From the NCBI GenBank assembly GCA_023653785.1, contig JAMKCH010010132.1, positions 52,308-116,307 of the forward strand: a DNA stretch of 64,000 nt. Reading direction: 5' to 3'. Below, one piece after another: positions 9,698-22,476 of this stretch (positions are counted from its first letter, which is position 1; each line of letters opens with the position of its first letter). A program made the translations under genes and the position numbers. The notes under the pieces are model-generated. The model made no database searches. It worked only from the letters and a program-made list of their open reading frames with translations, and was not told where the DNA came from. This DNA comes from Ophioderma brevispina (Eukaryota; Echinodermata; Ophiuroidea; Amphilepidida; Ophiodermatidae).

Positions 9698-12600
9698 TAT
9701 TTTTTGATGTATTTCTTTGTCAGAAAAGTCAATTTTCCCTTCAATGTCAATTTTCCAAGAAAGCGCTTCGCTGGATCCATAGTTTTCCCCATCAAGCTGT
9801 TAGATTTCACGTCTTAAAAACAATAAATCACTTAAAACTGATTTTGGGGAAGAATTTTTCATAAATGAAAGTAGAAGTTACTGGGTTGAATAACTTGTTT
9901 ACAATTTTAACAACAATCTGTGTAGACCCTATACAAATTATAATTTCTGGCAGGATTAAAAAGAAAATTTAAAGAAATTGAGTCACCATTATGATCTCTT
10001 GATTTACAGCTCTTCCAAAGTAAAATAAATTGCTTGTGAAATAACAGGGCGTAAAACCACCTGCAAACATTCAAGAGAATGCAGTTACAAGCCATTTTCG
10101 CCTTAGCAGAGATCTACACATCTTAATCACAACAACCTCTAACGTGCCCCCAATAATTCTTTTCTGTGTTTTTTAACTTTTGTCGGTTCTTGTCAGATAA
10201 CCTTCCATAAATCATTTCTGTTAGTACATTTCAAGGTATGTACCTGGTTGCTCGGAAGAGCACCCCGTTCAGTGAACAACTTGTATGAATAGTCAAGTCA
10301 CGATGGAGCGTTTTTTGTTTTCCATGAGGACCCCCAATTTTTTTATTGTATGTGTGTATTTTCAGCAACTTTTCAAGGGAGAAAAGTAATTAAAAACACT
10401 TACACTGTTCACAATGGCAGAGAAGGTTGACATTTCCTAAATCGGCCATATTTTGTTTGTCTCTTCATTTTGGGATGAAAGCAAATTGAAGTTACTTGGA
10501 CAGTGTTATCAGGTTTTAATGTGATTAGCATTGTAGGAAGAAAATCTTAAGGGATCATACTGTACCACATTTTTCATATTGCACATCTCCATTTTTTGTC
10601 GCCAGTTGAAGTCAGGATTGGTTTTAAATGCAACTAAAAGAGATTTTAGCTGAAGGCCCTTGTCTTAAAATAACAATTGGGGATCCTTGATTGTAATGTA
10701 ATTATCCTGGGTACAGGCAAAAATAATATTTTTTTCATTTTTGTTTTGTCAATTTCTGTGTTTTAAAAACAATTTTGTTGGCTTTTAAGAGGTAAAATCT
10801 TGTTTAAAACATCTCCCTAGAACCCACGCAACATTACTTTAAAAATATCATTAAAAGTTAAAAAACAGGGTGGGGGAAGTAGAGTGAAACTTGGTTGGGC
10901 AAGAATGGAGTACTAATTTGGCATGCACCACTTTGAAGGAACTAAGTGAATAAAAAAAAAAGATGTTTCAAAAACCTAAAAAAAACTTTGAAAGAACATA
11001 AAATCATTTGATTGCACCAAACCAGTTAGTTTATACTCATTTTACCACGTTTTCTGGATTTTTGCTTTAATATTTTTGCGTGTGGCAGCCCGAGCCAGGA
11101 TAAGTCATGTTCTCTGCATGTCAAAAGAAAAAAATATATAGTTTCTCTTTTCCCCTGCAGACTCCTTTTCACTCTTTACTCCTGTCATCAATATATGATG
11201 CTGCATGCTATGAGTGTTGGCTTTTATATTTCTGCATGCCTATTTTTTTTGTGACGCTCACGCCGCCCTGAACAGATAGAAAGTGAGCGTTTTAAACCGA
11301 TCCGACTTTGCATCGAGCATGACATTTTCAGCAGCGTTCGCATCACACATCATAAAACAGGTTTTCATTTTCATGAACATCAAAATTTCATGTCCACCTC
11401 TTTGCTTCACAGTAGTACGAAGCAAGCATGCGTGGGATTCCACATAAAGATGGCGAGCGGTCAAATGTTTGGAAGACGTCTAGTGTTCCCAAATCTGATC
11501 AAGACAAACTGCTAGGACCCATTGAAATGGCAGTAGAAACCCGATTGCCTGGGTGAAATTTGCTTTTCTCAAACAAGGGATTGTGTACTTATAATTGAAA
11601 TGTAAAAAACAAACAAATCCTCTCTCCCTGCATCTGTAATTACAATGGCATTATGATAGCTCTGTTTCCACTTGATTTGAGGGCAAGTAAAAAAAAAAAA
11701 AAATGCAGCAAAAATTTCAATTAAAGACAAAACTATACATTAATATGCATTAAAACAAAATTAAAACGCATTCTTATTAGCCTTAAAGTCGGACTCAGAT
11801 TTCAAAATACAACTTAAAAAAGAAAAATATTTTTTTTAGAAAGTAATAAATTTTAACCACAATTTATGGTGACTGTTAAAAATTTGCTGTTCTTCATTCA
11901 TGGACTTTGTATGTTGCATTTTTGAAATGAACATTTTATGGCAAACTAAGTACCTACTTGAATATATAATTAAGAAGATTTAGGGGAGATTAATGATGAT
12001 GTTGAGTGTTTTCGGTCAATGCTGTAAAGTATTATTGATGGAGTGGGCCCTTGACTCTATGTAATTACAACATTGCATCCATAGGTGAAAATTTGGCTTG
12101 CCTCCCCTCCATTGACAGCCCCCTCAGTTTCTGAAAACTAGTATACACTATGACTATTAAAATCTCAATTCCTTGGGCACAGTTCAGTAGCTTCATTCAC
12201 CATTGTATTTAGAAAATACACCCCCCTGGTTTTTGGGTAGGAATATATGATACCCAGGCCAAACAAGGTCCAAGTTCATGTCGATGTTGACAAGTACAAC
12301 CCCCCTGAACTGCATCCTTGGTGGATGAGCATATTGTACTCCTAGTGATACTAAAATGTTAGGTGTATGTTAATTGGATGACTTAGTGTAAATGAATGTT
12401 GGGGATAGAGTCACAGAGAGGGCAATTTTTCCAGTTTTCATGTCATAACTTTTTGCATAATTACATTGTAGTACCCTTCATCTGCTCTGTATTACATGAT
12501 TTTAGTCACGTTAATGGGATAAGCAACATGATACAAAGTATTGTGCAAAGGGGATTGTTAAAATTAAATGCCTTTTTTTACCTGGCACTACTGGCTGATG

Positions 12601-13280
12601 TGCTGATGTGATTTACTACATACATTATATAGGTGTATTTTAATTGGGTTACAGAGATTATATCTTGTTTACTGCATGATGAATGGGCCAATCAGGCGAT
12701 ACTGAAAGGTGGTAGGCTTGAGAGGGTAGCAAAATTGTTAGAACACATAAAAATGCTTGTTTCTGATTTATTTCTGGTCATGGTTCTCTACTTGATAGGA
12801 GCCTGACACTTGCACAAACTCCCCCATCAATTACCACGGGAACAAACTTGCGTCGGGAGAAGCAGAATGCATATTGGCAAGTCCATTCAATACATTATAA
12901 GCTAATATTGATTTTTAACCATTGAAACGACAGTTTGTTTATATCTTGAGAATGGAAATGGATTTGAGGGCTCAAATTTTTAGGACACAATGAGAAAAAT
13001 ACGCCTTTCATCTGACATCAACATCGATACACTTCCCGGGTTCTCAGGGGGGTCCCCACAGACCAATCGACAATACTGTAACCTGTAAAACGGCAGTAGA
13101 TCTTGATAAAATGGATTTTGAAACTGAAACTTTGGGATGACAAATGAGAACATTACAGCCCTCTTTTGTCTGATACCAACAGTGATGGGGGTCCCACAGA
13201 TGATTGGGAACACACACCTGTAAAGGAGTTTAAATATTGTGCAAGTTGGTGTTTGTGTTGTTTGTATCAAAAATGTTTTT
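9698..13280. other. Non-coding DNA, nothing firmly recognised
   Basis: AT-rich sequence with A runs (11689-11702). A CG-richer patch lies near 11250-11470 and contains CGTGACGCTCACG-type sequence and an ATGGCGAGC start context at about 11451, but the frame closes after 22 codons. No exon is supported. Confidence 0.45.
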
Positions 13281-15232
13281 GGTCCCCGCCAACTTTAGTT
13301 GCAAAGGGGGACTATATAAATGCCGGTCCGTGTGTGTGTGCGTGTGTGGCGTCCCAAGCAATATCTCTGGATCTAAGCAAGTGGGGTGTCCATCTTCCAA
13401 CATAGATGCATCTCAAGTAGGCCGTTGGCTGGGATTAAATTGGTCTGTGACATAGGTCCAAAGGTCAATATGTCAAAAATAGGGTTCAAATTTGGTCAAA
13501 AATAATGATATATTGTTATACGCCTTTAAACCCGATATCTTTTTGATCTAAGCAAGTATAGGTGTCCATCTTCGCACCATAGATTCCCCCAAGTAGATGG
13601 TGATGAGTTCGGAGGTGGTCATGTGGCTTGGGTCAGCTCAAATATTGTCAAACTGGGTCAAAGTGGTCCAATTTGGTCAAAATAGAGATATAAGCCTTGT
13701 AAACACGATATCTTTTGATCTAAGCAAGTATGGTGCCCATCTTCGCACCATAGATTACCAGTAGACCGGTTGCGATGAGTTCGGAGGTGGGGCCGATGTG
13801 GCATGGGTTCAACGGTCAATGCGGTCATAAATGGGATTAAATGCTATAAGCCCCTTGCATTGTGGCAGGATGATAAACTTGGTGGGTGTGGTCAACATTC
13901 CGTGCCGAAAAATTTGAATGTCATTTCAAGGGTTTTTTTTGTTTTTTTTTTTAAAAAAAGTAAAAAAAATTTTTTATTTTTAAATATTTTTGTTTGCTTT
14001 GCTGTCATTTGATATTGTCTAAATGAGTGTCTTGCTTTTGATTAGTCTTAGGTTGTGTGACTTTTGAAGGGGAATGTGTTTTGGTTGGTGTACTATGTGA
14101 TTGTGGTATAGATTCTGGCTCAAGATGGAGAAAAGTGGTATATTTTGAATTTGATATGTATATACTCTTGTTTTTTTCTACTGTGGAGTGGGTGGGGAGG
14201 GGTGGGGTGGAACGAGTGGTTGTGGGGGTGTGTTCCGAATGGGGCTCTATTGGGTCTTTAGTTGGTAGGTTTTATTTGTTTTCTTTGTGGGTGTATGTAG
14301 CGTTAGAGGGGTGAGGATTCATGGTGTTTGGGACGACTGGTTTGGTTTTGGGTGGAAAGACGTTAGGGTGGGGTGTTTTTGTGTGTGGAAGAGGGGTTTG
14401 TTTTGGGAATTTTGATTTTTTGTGTGTTGTTGTACTACGCACGGACCATGTCGGTCATTCAAGTTCCAATGGATAATATTGCTTATAGCCGTTGTCAAAT
14501 GTGGTAGGATGATGAAACATGGTGGTGTGGTCAACATTCCGTGCTGAAAATTTGAAGGTCATTTCAATTGTCATGTCGGGTCATTCAAGGTCAACCACTA
14601 AGTAGGTTGTAGGTGGATGAAATTTGGTGGGTGTGCAGCATTCAGTGCCAAAAAAATTGAAGGTCATTTCAAGGTGCCATGCGGGGTCTCCAGGTCAAAT
14701 CACTTAGTATGTGGTAAGGATGATGAAACTTGGTGGGTGTGGTCAACATTCAGTGCTAAATTTTGAGGGTAATTTCAAGGTCATTTGGGGTCATCCAGGT
14801 CAATCCATACACATGGTCGTATGGCATGAAAACTGATCGGTGTAGTTACGCATTCATTGCCAAAAATGTATTGAAGGTCAGTTCATGTCGTGGGGTTATT
14901 TCAGTCAACTAACTCAACATGTGGTAGGTCATGACAACTTCGTGGTGTGGTCAACCATTTCTAAACCGAAAATTGTGAAGGTCTTTCAAGGTCAAGTAGG
15001 GACATCTAGGGCAAATAACTACAAATAGTTGTTATGGTCAATGTAGTCAACTTTTGATACCGTCAAATTGCAAGTTTTTTTTTTTTGTTTTTTTTTTTCT
15101 GCTATGGCATCATGCTAGTGGTTTGTGAACCACTTATTTCCATCCCAAATTTTCCCTGTGATCTTAAAATTATGTCCCTCCATTGACTATCGCGACGGGC
15201 GGGGGCCTTTGTGGTTTGAGCACCGCCTTGTG
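13281..15232. mobile_element. Family B repeat copy 1, interrupted by GT-rich sequence
   Basis: It starts GGTCCCCGCCA and ends near GGCGGGGGCC, followed by a conserved GAGCACCGCCTTGT-type tail; copy 2 at 22477 has the same ends. The inside has two parts: a GATCTAAGCAAGTATGGTG unit repeated near 13370, 13540 and 13718, then units of about 115 bp containing GATGAAACTTGGTGGGTGTG and AAGGTCATTTCAAGGTCA-like segments. Many AGGTCA half-sites occur. There is no ORF. A 500-bp C-poor, GT-rich block (13930-14445) breaks the copy. Confidence 0.7.
13930..14445 (+). other. GT-rich, C-poor low-complexity block
   Basis: Long T runs and a short A/T-only tract are followed by several hundred bases dominated by G and T with little C. 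The flanks are ordinary family B repeat units: one ends before 13940 and another resumes near 14445. It may be a real insertion of skewed sequence or an unreliable consensus stretch. Confidence 0.75.
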
Positions 15233-16239
15233 CTATTTTCATTAAGTTTTCGGGGGGTGGGGGGGTGTGTTTGGTGCTGTTCAGAAGTTTTCTACTAATT
15301 TCATTGTCATGTGAGGTACAGTGCCGCTTTCCGTTGTTAAAGGTGTCTCATTGCTCGACAGCTATTTTAAGTTTATACCAATGGAAGCTTATGACTTCAG
15401 GATTCCAAAAATATCTTTTCCAAAAAAAAATTGTGTAATAATAGCCGCTAGAAACCAAAACTAACCATGATTTTGTTGCGATTTCTTACGCCCAAATATA
15501 CGCTAGCTTTCCTTCTCGACCTTGGCAATTCGTGTGACGTAGGACGATTGCCCCCACAATCTTTGTTTCGCAATGCATCTTCCAATTGTAACTAACCCAA
15601 ATCGCTCATCTTCTCCTGTGTTTATTTCTGCCAATATAGCGATAAATGTTGTGTGACAATAGGTTCCTTAACCTCTGTAGATTGGTAACTATAATTCCCG
15701 GCTTCATAGGTGTGTCAGTAGAAATGTGAAAAATCGCTTGAATGCCCATTGCTTACGATGATCGTGAGTAGCGAGCAGAGCTCAAAGGCCGCTGTGTTTA
15801 AGTCCAATATTTGATTTATTGACATCACCATACTCCTGTAGCTAGGTTGTGGCAACCGTTCCAGAGCGGAGCTATTCATTACATCGAGCGCTGGACCACA
15901 ATAGCAGTGCGAAGCTCGCTATACTGCTTCTTTTAAAATATATATAAAATTGTCATTTTTCAGGTTTAGAGGCAGAGGTTTAGGGAAATTCTAGGTAAAA
16001 AAAAAAAAAAAATAATAGCTGGCTTTAAGGTTAGTGAGGGAGACCTGCCCCTGGAGCATGTGTGGTGGGTTCAAAACTACCGCTGGCTTATGACGCGACG
16101 CTTCGAACCATTGATTTACGTTACACCCTCTTAACCGATGGAATTGCACGAAGTATAGGCGCTCTCGGGGAAGTAACGGTGGATATCGTATCTGCTTATC
16201 CTCAGACCGGGACACAGTCACTCAATTATGGTTAATTGA
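15233..16239. other. Non-coding DNA with a CG-richer patch
   Basis: The stretch 15480-15910 holds more CG dinucleotides than its surroundings (ACGCCC, CTCGACC, GTGACGTAGGACG, ATCGAGCGCTGG). No exon frame could be assigned. 15991-16220 is another CG-containing patch without a recognisable gene. Either could be a degraded mobile element. Confidence 0.4.
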
Positions 16240-16645
16240 ACTTTTGTGGCCGTCAGCTTATGCTGGAGGACCACTTAGCATCCTTGTGCGGTGTGTATGT
16301 GGGGGTGTGTTTGATGTGGTGTGTGTCACTAAAATGTTAAGGTTTTTTTTTAAATTGCTCAATTGAAAAGTTGAAGTTCAATTGAATCTAACATCTTCAT
16401 AGGTGCACCATGGGAATCCCCCATATGTTGATACGGTCAAAGGTTCTGTGTCCCAGGTCAAAGGTCTGTGAGGTCAAGTTGAAACATAAGGCTAAATGTA
16501 AAATTGACCTCAATTGAAAACTTAAGTTCAATTGGAACCAAACTTGTGTCATAGGTGCATCATGGGATCCCTCATATTTGATGAGGTCAAAGGTCTGTGC
16601 CAAGGTTCAAGGTCATTGAGCGGCCCACAGCTTATATTCTTTGAC
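16240..16645. mobile_element. Diverged family A relative (copy 4)
   Basis: Internal units match family A: AGTTCAATTG, a variant of ACCAAACTTG, CATAGGTGCA..ATGGGATCCC and GATGAGGTCAAAGGTC. The ends differ: GTGGCCGTCAGCTTATGCTGG on the left and GCGGCCCACAGCTTAT on the right. This suggests a related subfamily with different termini. Confidence 0.6.
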
Positions 16646-19600
16646 TATAGTGAGCGCGAACGCCGAGAACTGCGAAATTCTAGTATTAATGAATCACTGT
16701 TGGCTTTTCTATTGGGTTTCCGGTAATGTCATGGCTCCTCGAGCGTACCATGGCGGTAATTTCTTGAACTAGCGACAATTTGTTCACCATAACAAATTGC
16801 AGCAATACTACGAAGCAAGGAATTCAAAATGTTTAAAATGCCGACTGAACCGAATTCTTTTGGTGACTGAGTGGGATATAGCCATCAAATCTACCAGATC
16901 AACAGACAGTTATCTGTATCTGTATTGCTCATAATTCTGATTTAGTTGAGCAAAATTTAGAGAAAATAATGGTAAGTCTTCGAAAACGCAGAAGCGAGCG
17001 ATACAATTGAATGGGATTTTGTTTACGTGCATAGACGATTACACAATCGGTACCACCTCACAGCGCCCAAGTCAATAATATTGACTTTCGCTGAGGTGAT
17101 TTTCATTTTGGCTCTTGTAACCAAATCGTGAGTAGCATAAATATGACACAGTTACATATAAATCGCTATAAAATAAGCTTTCCATTGATAGCTTAATATA
17201 TGCTGTCCAAGCAATGAGGATCACCTTTAACAAGCCTAGAAGGCATGTTAGGGTATGCATGGAAAATCAAGTCATTTTGAGGGAAAAGAGAACATTTAAT
17301 TGTCAAGATTTATTAAAAATATTTATCTTTACTCGGATCAATTGAAAAAAATACACATCACAGCTGGTGGAGACTAATAAGGCATGCACGTAGCAAACCT
17401 GTGTCAGGCATGCTCGTAACAATGGTTGAATTGTGTCATGTGTATACACGCATTTTGTTTGGCCTAAAACATAAAGTAGTCTTAAATACTGATTTGAATA
17501 AAATTAACAAAAGTAAATCCTTACAAAAGCAACCATTTAAACAGTATGAAGTGATGAAGGGGACTGGGGAAGACAGGAAGGAGAAAGAAAAGAGGTGAGA
17601 TCCAGGGTCTTCAATGTACATGAGAATTCAATTACTGAAAAATCATTATTTTTTGTGTGTAGAATTTTTTGTTATTTTTTTTGGGGGGGGGACTTGGAGT
17701 TGCTATTTTAGCAGGATCATTAATAGGTATAATTGAACTCTGTTTAAATAACTTTGCACCTCTTTAAAAATCACATTTCCATGTTGATTTAAAATAAAAC
17801 TAATGAATTAGTTTTTATCCTTCTCTGGAGAAGGGATTTCTCAAATCTACAATATTTCAAATTTGGAAAAGACAAAAACTAATTCATCCTTATTCACCCA
17901 ACTCAGAGAACTATGTAGTTTCTTCTCGAAAATAAAGCTAGTGTGAAAATATATACAAAATCTCTCCAAATGTGGGTGTATTTATTTGTGTTAAAGGGAA
18001 AACTGAAAGAAAGGGGAAGAAGAAGCAGAGTGCTAACTTGGTCTCTTTTGTCTAGCTGGATTTAGTCCAATTATGTCTTTAAAAAGTTATTAGTTTTGGA
18101 CTGGAGAGACGGCTTTTTCCTGAGGCTTGCATGAGCAGGGTGCAAACTAGCAGACTTCAGAGATAATGTGTGTACACTATGTACCTGTATGGTTCAATTA
18201 TGTTGGTACTTAGATGTGAATTTCATTTGAGATATGCTCGGTAGGGGGAAGGATATGTTCAGAATAGGTTTGGCTGTGCATGGAATAATACTATTTTTAT
18301 TTTCATTGTAACTCCAGATTTATATGGCAAGTGCAATTCAGGTACATGCTTTTGTTGACAACTTCTACACACACATCATAAATGTAACAACTCCATTTCT
18401 TGAAAGATGACAACTTGAAACTTGTGCATTGGATTTTCAAACTGAAATATGTAATAAACTAACCAATCAAAGACAACGTGGGAAAGCTATTATTAAAGTC
18501 ATGGGGTTAATGCGTGAAAAGAAAACATGTAAATAGCAGCATCCATAATTAGGATGTTCTAAGAGGTTGATTGTGAGGCAAAGGAAAAAGTCAGTAAGCA
18601 AAGAACTGATATTGAAAACATCCGCTCTATGTGCAGCATTGGCAGCATGAAATAATGTAGGCTACGATTAAACAGACTGTATTTAATGTTTAATGAATTT
18701 AAATTGTCAGCCATATTTTTTTTTTTTCCCCAGGCAATTAGTTTCAATTTGTAACAGTGGTGTACTTTGCTTCTGCAACAATTTGCAGTGTGATATGGGT
18801 AGCAAGAGGGACCTTCCCATTCTGCCTATATTGAGGTCTAACAAGTCATTTATTTAATAAATGTGCAGTTTATTACTGAATTTATTTTTGTTTTTCAATA
18901 GTTTAACTAAAATGCTTGTGATGTGATGGGTGTGCATATATGCATGCATGTGGGTGCATGCATCACACACATGCCCGCCCACCCCAGCACACACGCACAC
19001 TTATGGCATCTGTTACGAATAAATACAAATAATGGGCACAAAAAGCACTATTGATTGGCTGTTTGTAAACTTACTCATACCGTGTGGCATGCCGGAAGCA
19101 AGGATTTGTGTATTGGAAGGAATGCGATCATAAAATTTCCCCATTTTTATTGCTTTTGTAATATGATGACAAAGATCAAATGTATGGTGTGGAAAATGAC
19201 AAAACATGTGCAATTTTATTTCTCATTAAACAAAACGATGTGATGACAAAGGTAAACTCATTGTGAAAACTAAAATCACATATATTTGCCCAAATTTGTC
19301 CTCAAACAATGAAAAAAGTGTTAAGGCCCCCAAAAAATTTTGTCTCCAGTAGGCTATTTGTATTAAAACTTAAAATTTGGCTCAATTTGAGCCATTTCTG
19401 GGGGGAAATCCTTATCCAAAAAAAAATCTTTAAAGCACCAATAAACCCCACCCCCTCATTTTGCATATTAAGTTTTTTGGACTTCTACTTTTTTAGCCTA
19501 ATGGTGACACTTTGGGGACCAAATAAAAACACAATGGCAACATTTAATGGTAGGTTGACGTGTTATCAATAAAGAAAAAGATGCACGATGACAAAGATAG

Positions 19601-21000
19601 TAAAAATAATAGAAAAACCACAATTTAAAAAATTGCAAACTGTCTACAACATCAAACGGAGAGATAAGAGGATGGCACATCAATGCAGTCATCATATTAA
19701 AATGCTTAAACTCCAATGTACATGTAACCCTTACCTAATGAAACAAAAACATCGTGGGAGTGTATGCTTTATGTTGAAATTATGAACCCAAAAATATTGA
19801 ATTAATGGCCCTGGTATTGTTATTGATGGTAATTTTATGTAAAGTCAACCTACCATATTATTTAATGGATAGGGGGGAGGCTGTGGCTAGGTTTCCATGC
19901 TCCAGGTTAAATGAAATTGTTGTCTATGTCAATATGAGAGATCGTTCTACAGCCAGGTACAATTTTGATGTAGCTTGTGCAGTGATACAGAAATTTTCTT
20001 TTACCTCCTTTCAAAATATATTGATAACTTTTCAAAATTAAAAATAAGAATACATAAGAAGATACATTTTCAATGATGGTGATAGATACAATGTAGGCCC
20101 TTAGTAATTGCTATGAGTTAATGTTTTAGACCTTTCTTTCTGGGATTACAAAAAGTTAAACAAATGTCACCCCAGAAAGCTTTGACTAGGAAGAAGCTGG
20201 AAAAAAATCATATGGGGCTAAATCAGCCCTTTTTTCCTTCTCACTGGGACATTTTTACTACAACCATGAAAATACGCCTCTAAAACCACCTTCCAACTGG
20301 GAAAATCTGCCTCAAATATGGAAATCTTTCCCCCTCTGACAAGTGACCCCTGTTATGCCCCTGCACAACCCCAAATAAATAATCTGATGTAAATGCAATT
20401 CACTCATCGAAAAGCGTGGATGTCATATCCAAGTATGTTCTCATTTGGTGGGGCATGGCTTTCAGGTCATTGTATAAGTACATTATCAGCCGTTGGGGAC
20501 AAGTGGATTATTTTGAGTTGAGCACAATTACTAATATAGGGGAGGCAAATGCACGAGAATTGTACAGTGGTGGCCCTTTAGTTTAATTAAATTTTTGAGC
20601 TGGGGTAGAATCTTGTGATCTGTGTGGAATATTTCATAATAAAGATTTTGATTTTTAAATAAAAAATTGCATTTAATAAAATGTATGGGTATGTTTCTAA
20701 ACACTTGCTTATTATGCAAATTGCTATCTTATGCATCATGAGCATGTCTGTTAAAGGGGTGACCCCCGATCCACCGACTTCTCCCCCATTTTACCTCCAT
20801 AATATTGTGATTTTGGTATCAGAACAGTTCTATTGTTTCCTCATTACCTTCATGCCAAATTAGTCATGGTTGTAAATATTGTGTGGGTACAAGTCATTCA
20901 GAGTGTTTGGGTTAATTTTTTTTCATTTTGGAGTTTTGACCTTTTTTGAGACAATCTTTCATATAAGACCTAAAATCAGAACAATTTATTTTGTCATTAT
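16646..21000. other. Non-coding DNA, nothing firmly recognised
   Basis: A CG-richer segment at 16646-17060 ends in a good donor-like sequence, ATG/GTAAGT, at 16969-16977, but no matching acceptor or protein homology was found. GCATGCAT-rich sequence with short CA repeats is at 18930-18998. The rest is AT-rich with short frames only. Confidence 0.4.
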
Positions 21001-21128
21001 AGCATGTGCAACGTGTTTGTTAAGATCGTTGGGAAGCTCGTTGGTTAATCAAGCGTCATTGGTAAGCCGTGAGTAGTGACCGTCTGACAACATCATTGTT
21101 TGAAGCTAACACGAGTTAACAACGCATT

Positions 21129-21150
21129 ACTTTTAAGAAATCTTAAAAGT
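21129..21150. repeat. Perfect 10-bp stem-loop
   Basis: ACTTTTAAGA, AA and TCTTAAAAGT form a perfect inverted repeat; the adjacent T and A extend the stem by one more pair. Confidence 0.9.
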
Positions 21151-21377
21151 AGCGAGCTACTTGCGAGCAATCGTCGTTGGTAAGTGCCGTATGAACAGTG
21201 CGACTCTCGACGTCGATGTTAAGGGTGACCTCATCGTAACCTCATAACGACATCCGGGTCAACGTATTCCGTATGTGGATACCAGAATGCTTTGTTTAGT
21301 TCGCATATTGCCGTGTATTCATCAACTTTTGACAGCGGTCTTGTAGTACAGTTTACCGTTTTTCCAATTGAGTTAAA

Positions 21378-21521
21378 ATGTCATCATCATTTAGTAGTAA
21401 CAGGCCCCGCAAAACAAGCGAACACGGAACCCAAAACGGGTCCAAGAGAGCTGATGACAAGCGTGAATCAAGATTTCTGGAAGGAACCCACGTGCAATTT
21501 AAAAGGACAACTACATTATAG
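21378..21521 (+). CDS. Hypothetical small ORF, 47 residues, polar and basic
   Basis: An ATG at 21378 opens a frame to TAG at 21519-21521. The product begins MSSSFSSNRPRKTSEHGTQN and stays rich in Lys, Arg, Ser, Glu and Asp with no hydrophobic segment. That composition is unlike the AT-driven, Phe/Ile-rich chance frames nearby. It lies in the CG-richer island. It could be the N-terminal coding part of a spliced gene, the start of a DNA transposon protein whose remainder was deleted, or chance. I do not recognise a family. Confidence 0.2.
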   Translation: MSSSFSSNRPRKTSEHGTQNGSKRADDKRESRFLEGTHVQFKRTTTL

Positions 21522-22476
21522 GGATTTCCCTTTTTGCGATCACGTGACCATTGACAGACAGCCTCGTTTGTCTCATGTTGGCTATTGCACGTTACACGGC
21601 GTAGGTGCAAGAATGTGTTGAAAAAGAAATCCAACATAATTCTTATTGAGAGAGAAATTAATTCGATCGGTATTTATTCAATATAAATAATTAATAATCA
21701 TGATTGTGCGAGATTAGAATTTATTGATTTGTATTAAGTGAGTAAATCGTGAATTAATCACAGCAAATGCGAATCAAAATGGCGAAACGACACTGCACGT
21801 AACTGTCCTGTGGCGCGAGGACTCGGAACTACTTTCGTTGTGATGATGCATTTGTTTTTGATGATGCATGGTTGGGGCTGGATCGCTTCTAACTGATTGG
21901 TTGTGGGGGAATGGGGAATGATAATCGGCCATCATAAACAGCGTTTACTGCCAAATCCTCTATCGATGAGTAATAACGAAAAACAGAAGCCAAATATCGC
22001 TTTTAAAACACCTTCCTGCTTGAGGATTCCATTGGCATTGTTTACAATGGGGTTGAGTTTTCGCGGGGTTCCAAGCAAATTAACCGTTTAAGGTCAGCAC
22101 GGAGCGGCGCGCTACTTTCCGATATTTACCAATTACAGAATGAAGGCCGCTCGCTGGTAACTTGGAAGGGTATCGTTGTTACGTTCATGTGGACGTGCGT
22201 CGTTGTTAAGAGACGCTAATGAGGATTTTAATGAATTTTTCGTTGGCAACGTACTTTCGAAAGTAGGCCACCGTCTGAACACACTATTTTCTCCAGTAAC
22301 CACATATAAACAAACCCAAAAATCTTTATGCCCCTTACACTTTCTTACCAATGTCTCTGATTGCTGATTACATCATATAACCTCATAAATGACCAATCAG
22401 ATTGGTGGTAGAACTTGGGTGGGGGGGGGGGTTAGGCATATTCCATGATCCTGATTGAAAAATTATGTTGATTTTT

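Larger units (their letters stand above)
21000..22370. other. CG-richer island, possible degraded element or promoter
   Basis: CG dinucleotides are clearly denser than in flanking DNA (GACGTCGATG, CATCCGGGTCAACG, GGCGCGAGGACTCGG). CGTTGTTAA / TTAACAACG-type motifs occur near both ends (21116 and 22203), hinting at a subterminally inverted element. A 22-bp hairpin sits at 21129-21150 and a 47-codon frame at 21378. Both a non-autonomous transposon and a promoter/first-exon region fit. Confidence 0.35.

Noticed and set aside
11451..11520. ATGGCGAGC start in a CG-richer patch
   Set aside because: The frame closes after 22 codons with no donor; no homology recognised.
16085..16150. Minus-strand A-box-like and B-box-like sequences (CGGTTAAGAGG, GGTTCGAAGCG)
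   Set aside because: Spacing of only about 17 bases and mismatched boxes do not fit a tRNA or SINE head.
16969..16977. Strong donor-like ATG/GTAAGT
   Set aside because: No protein homology or paired acceptor could be shown; kept only as a note in the region entry.
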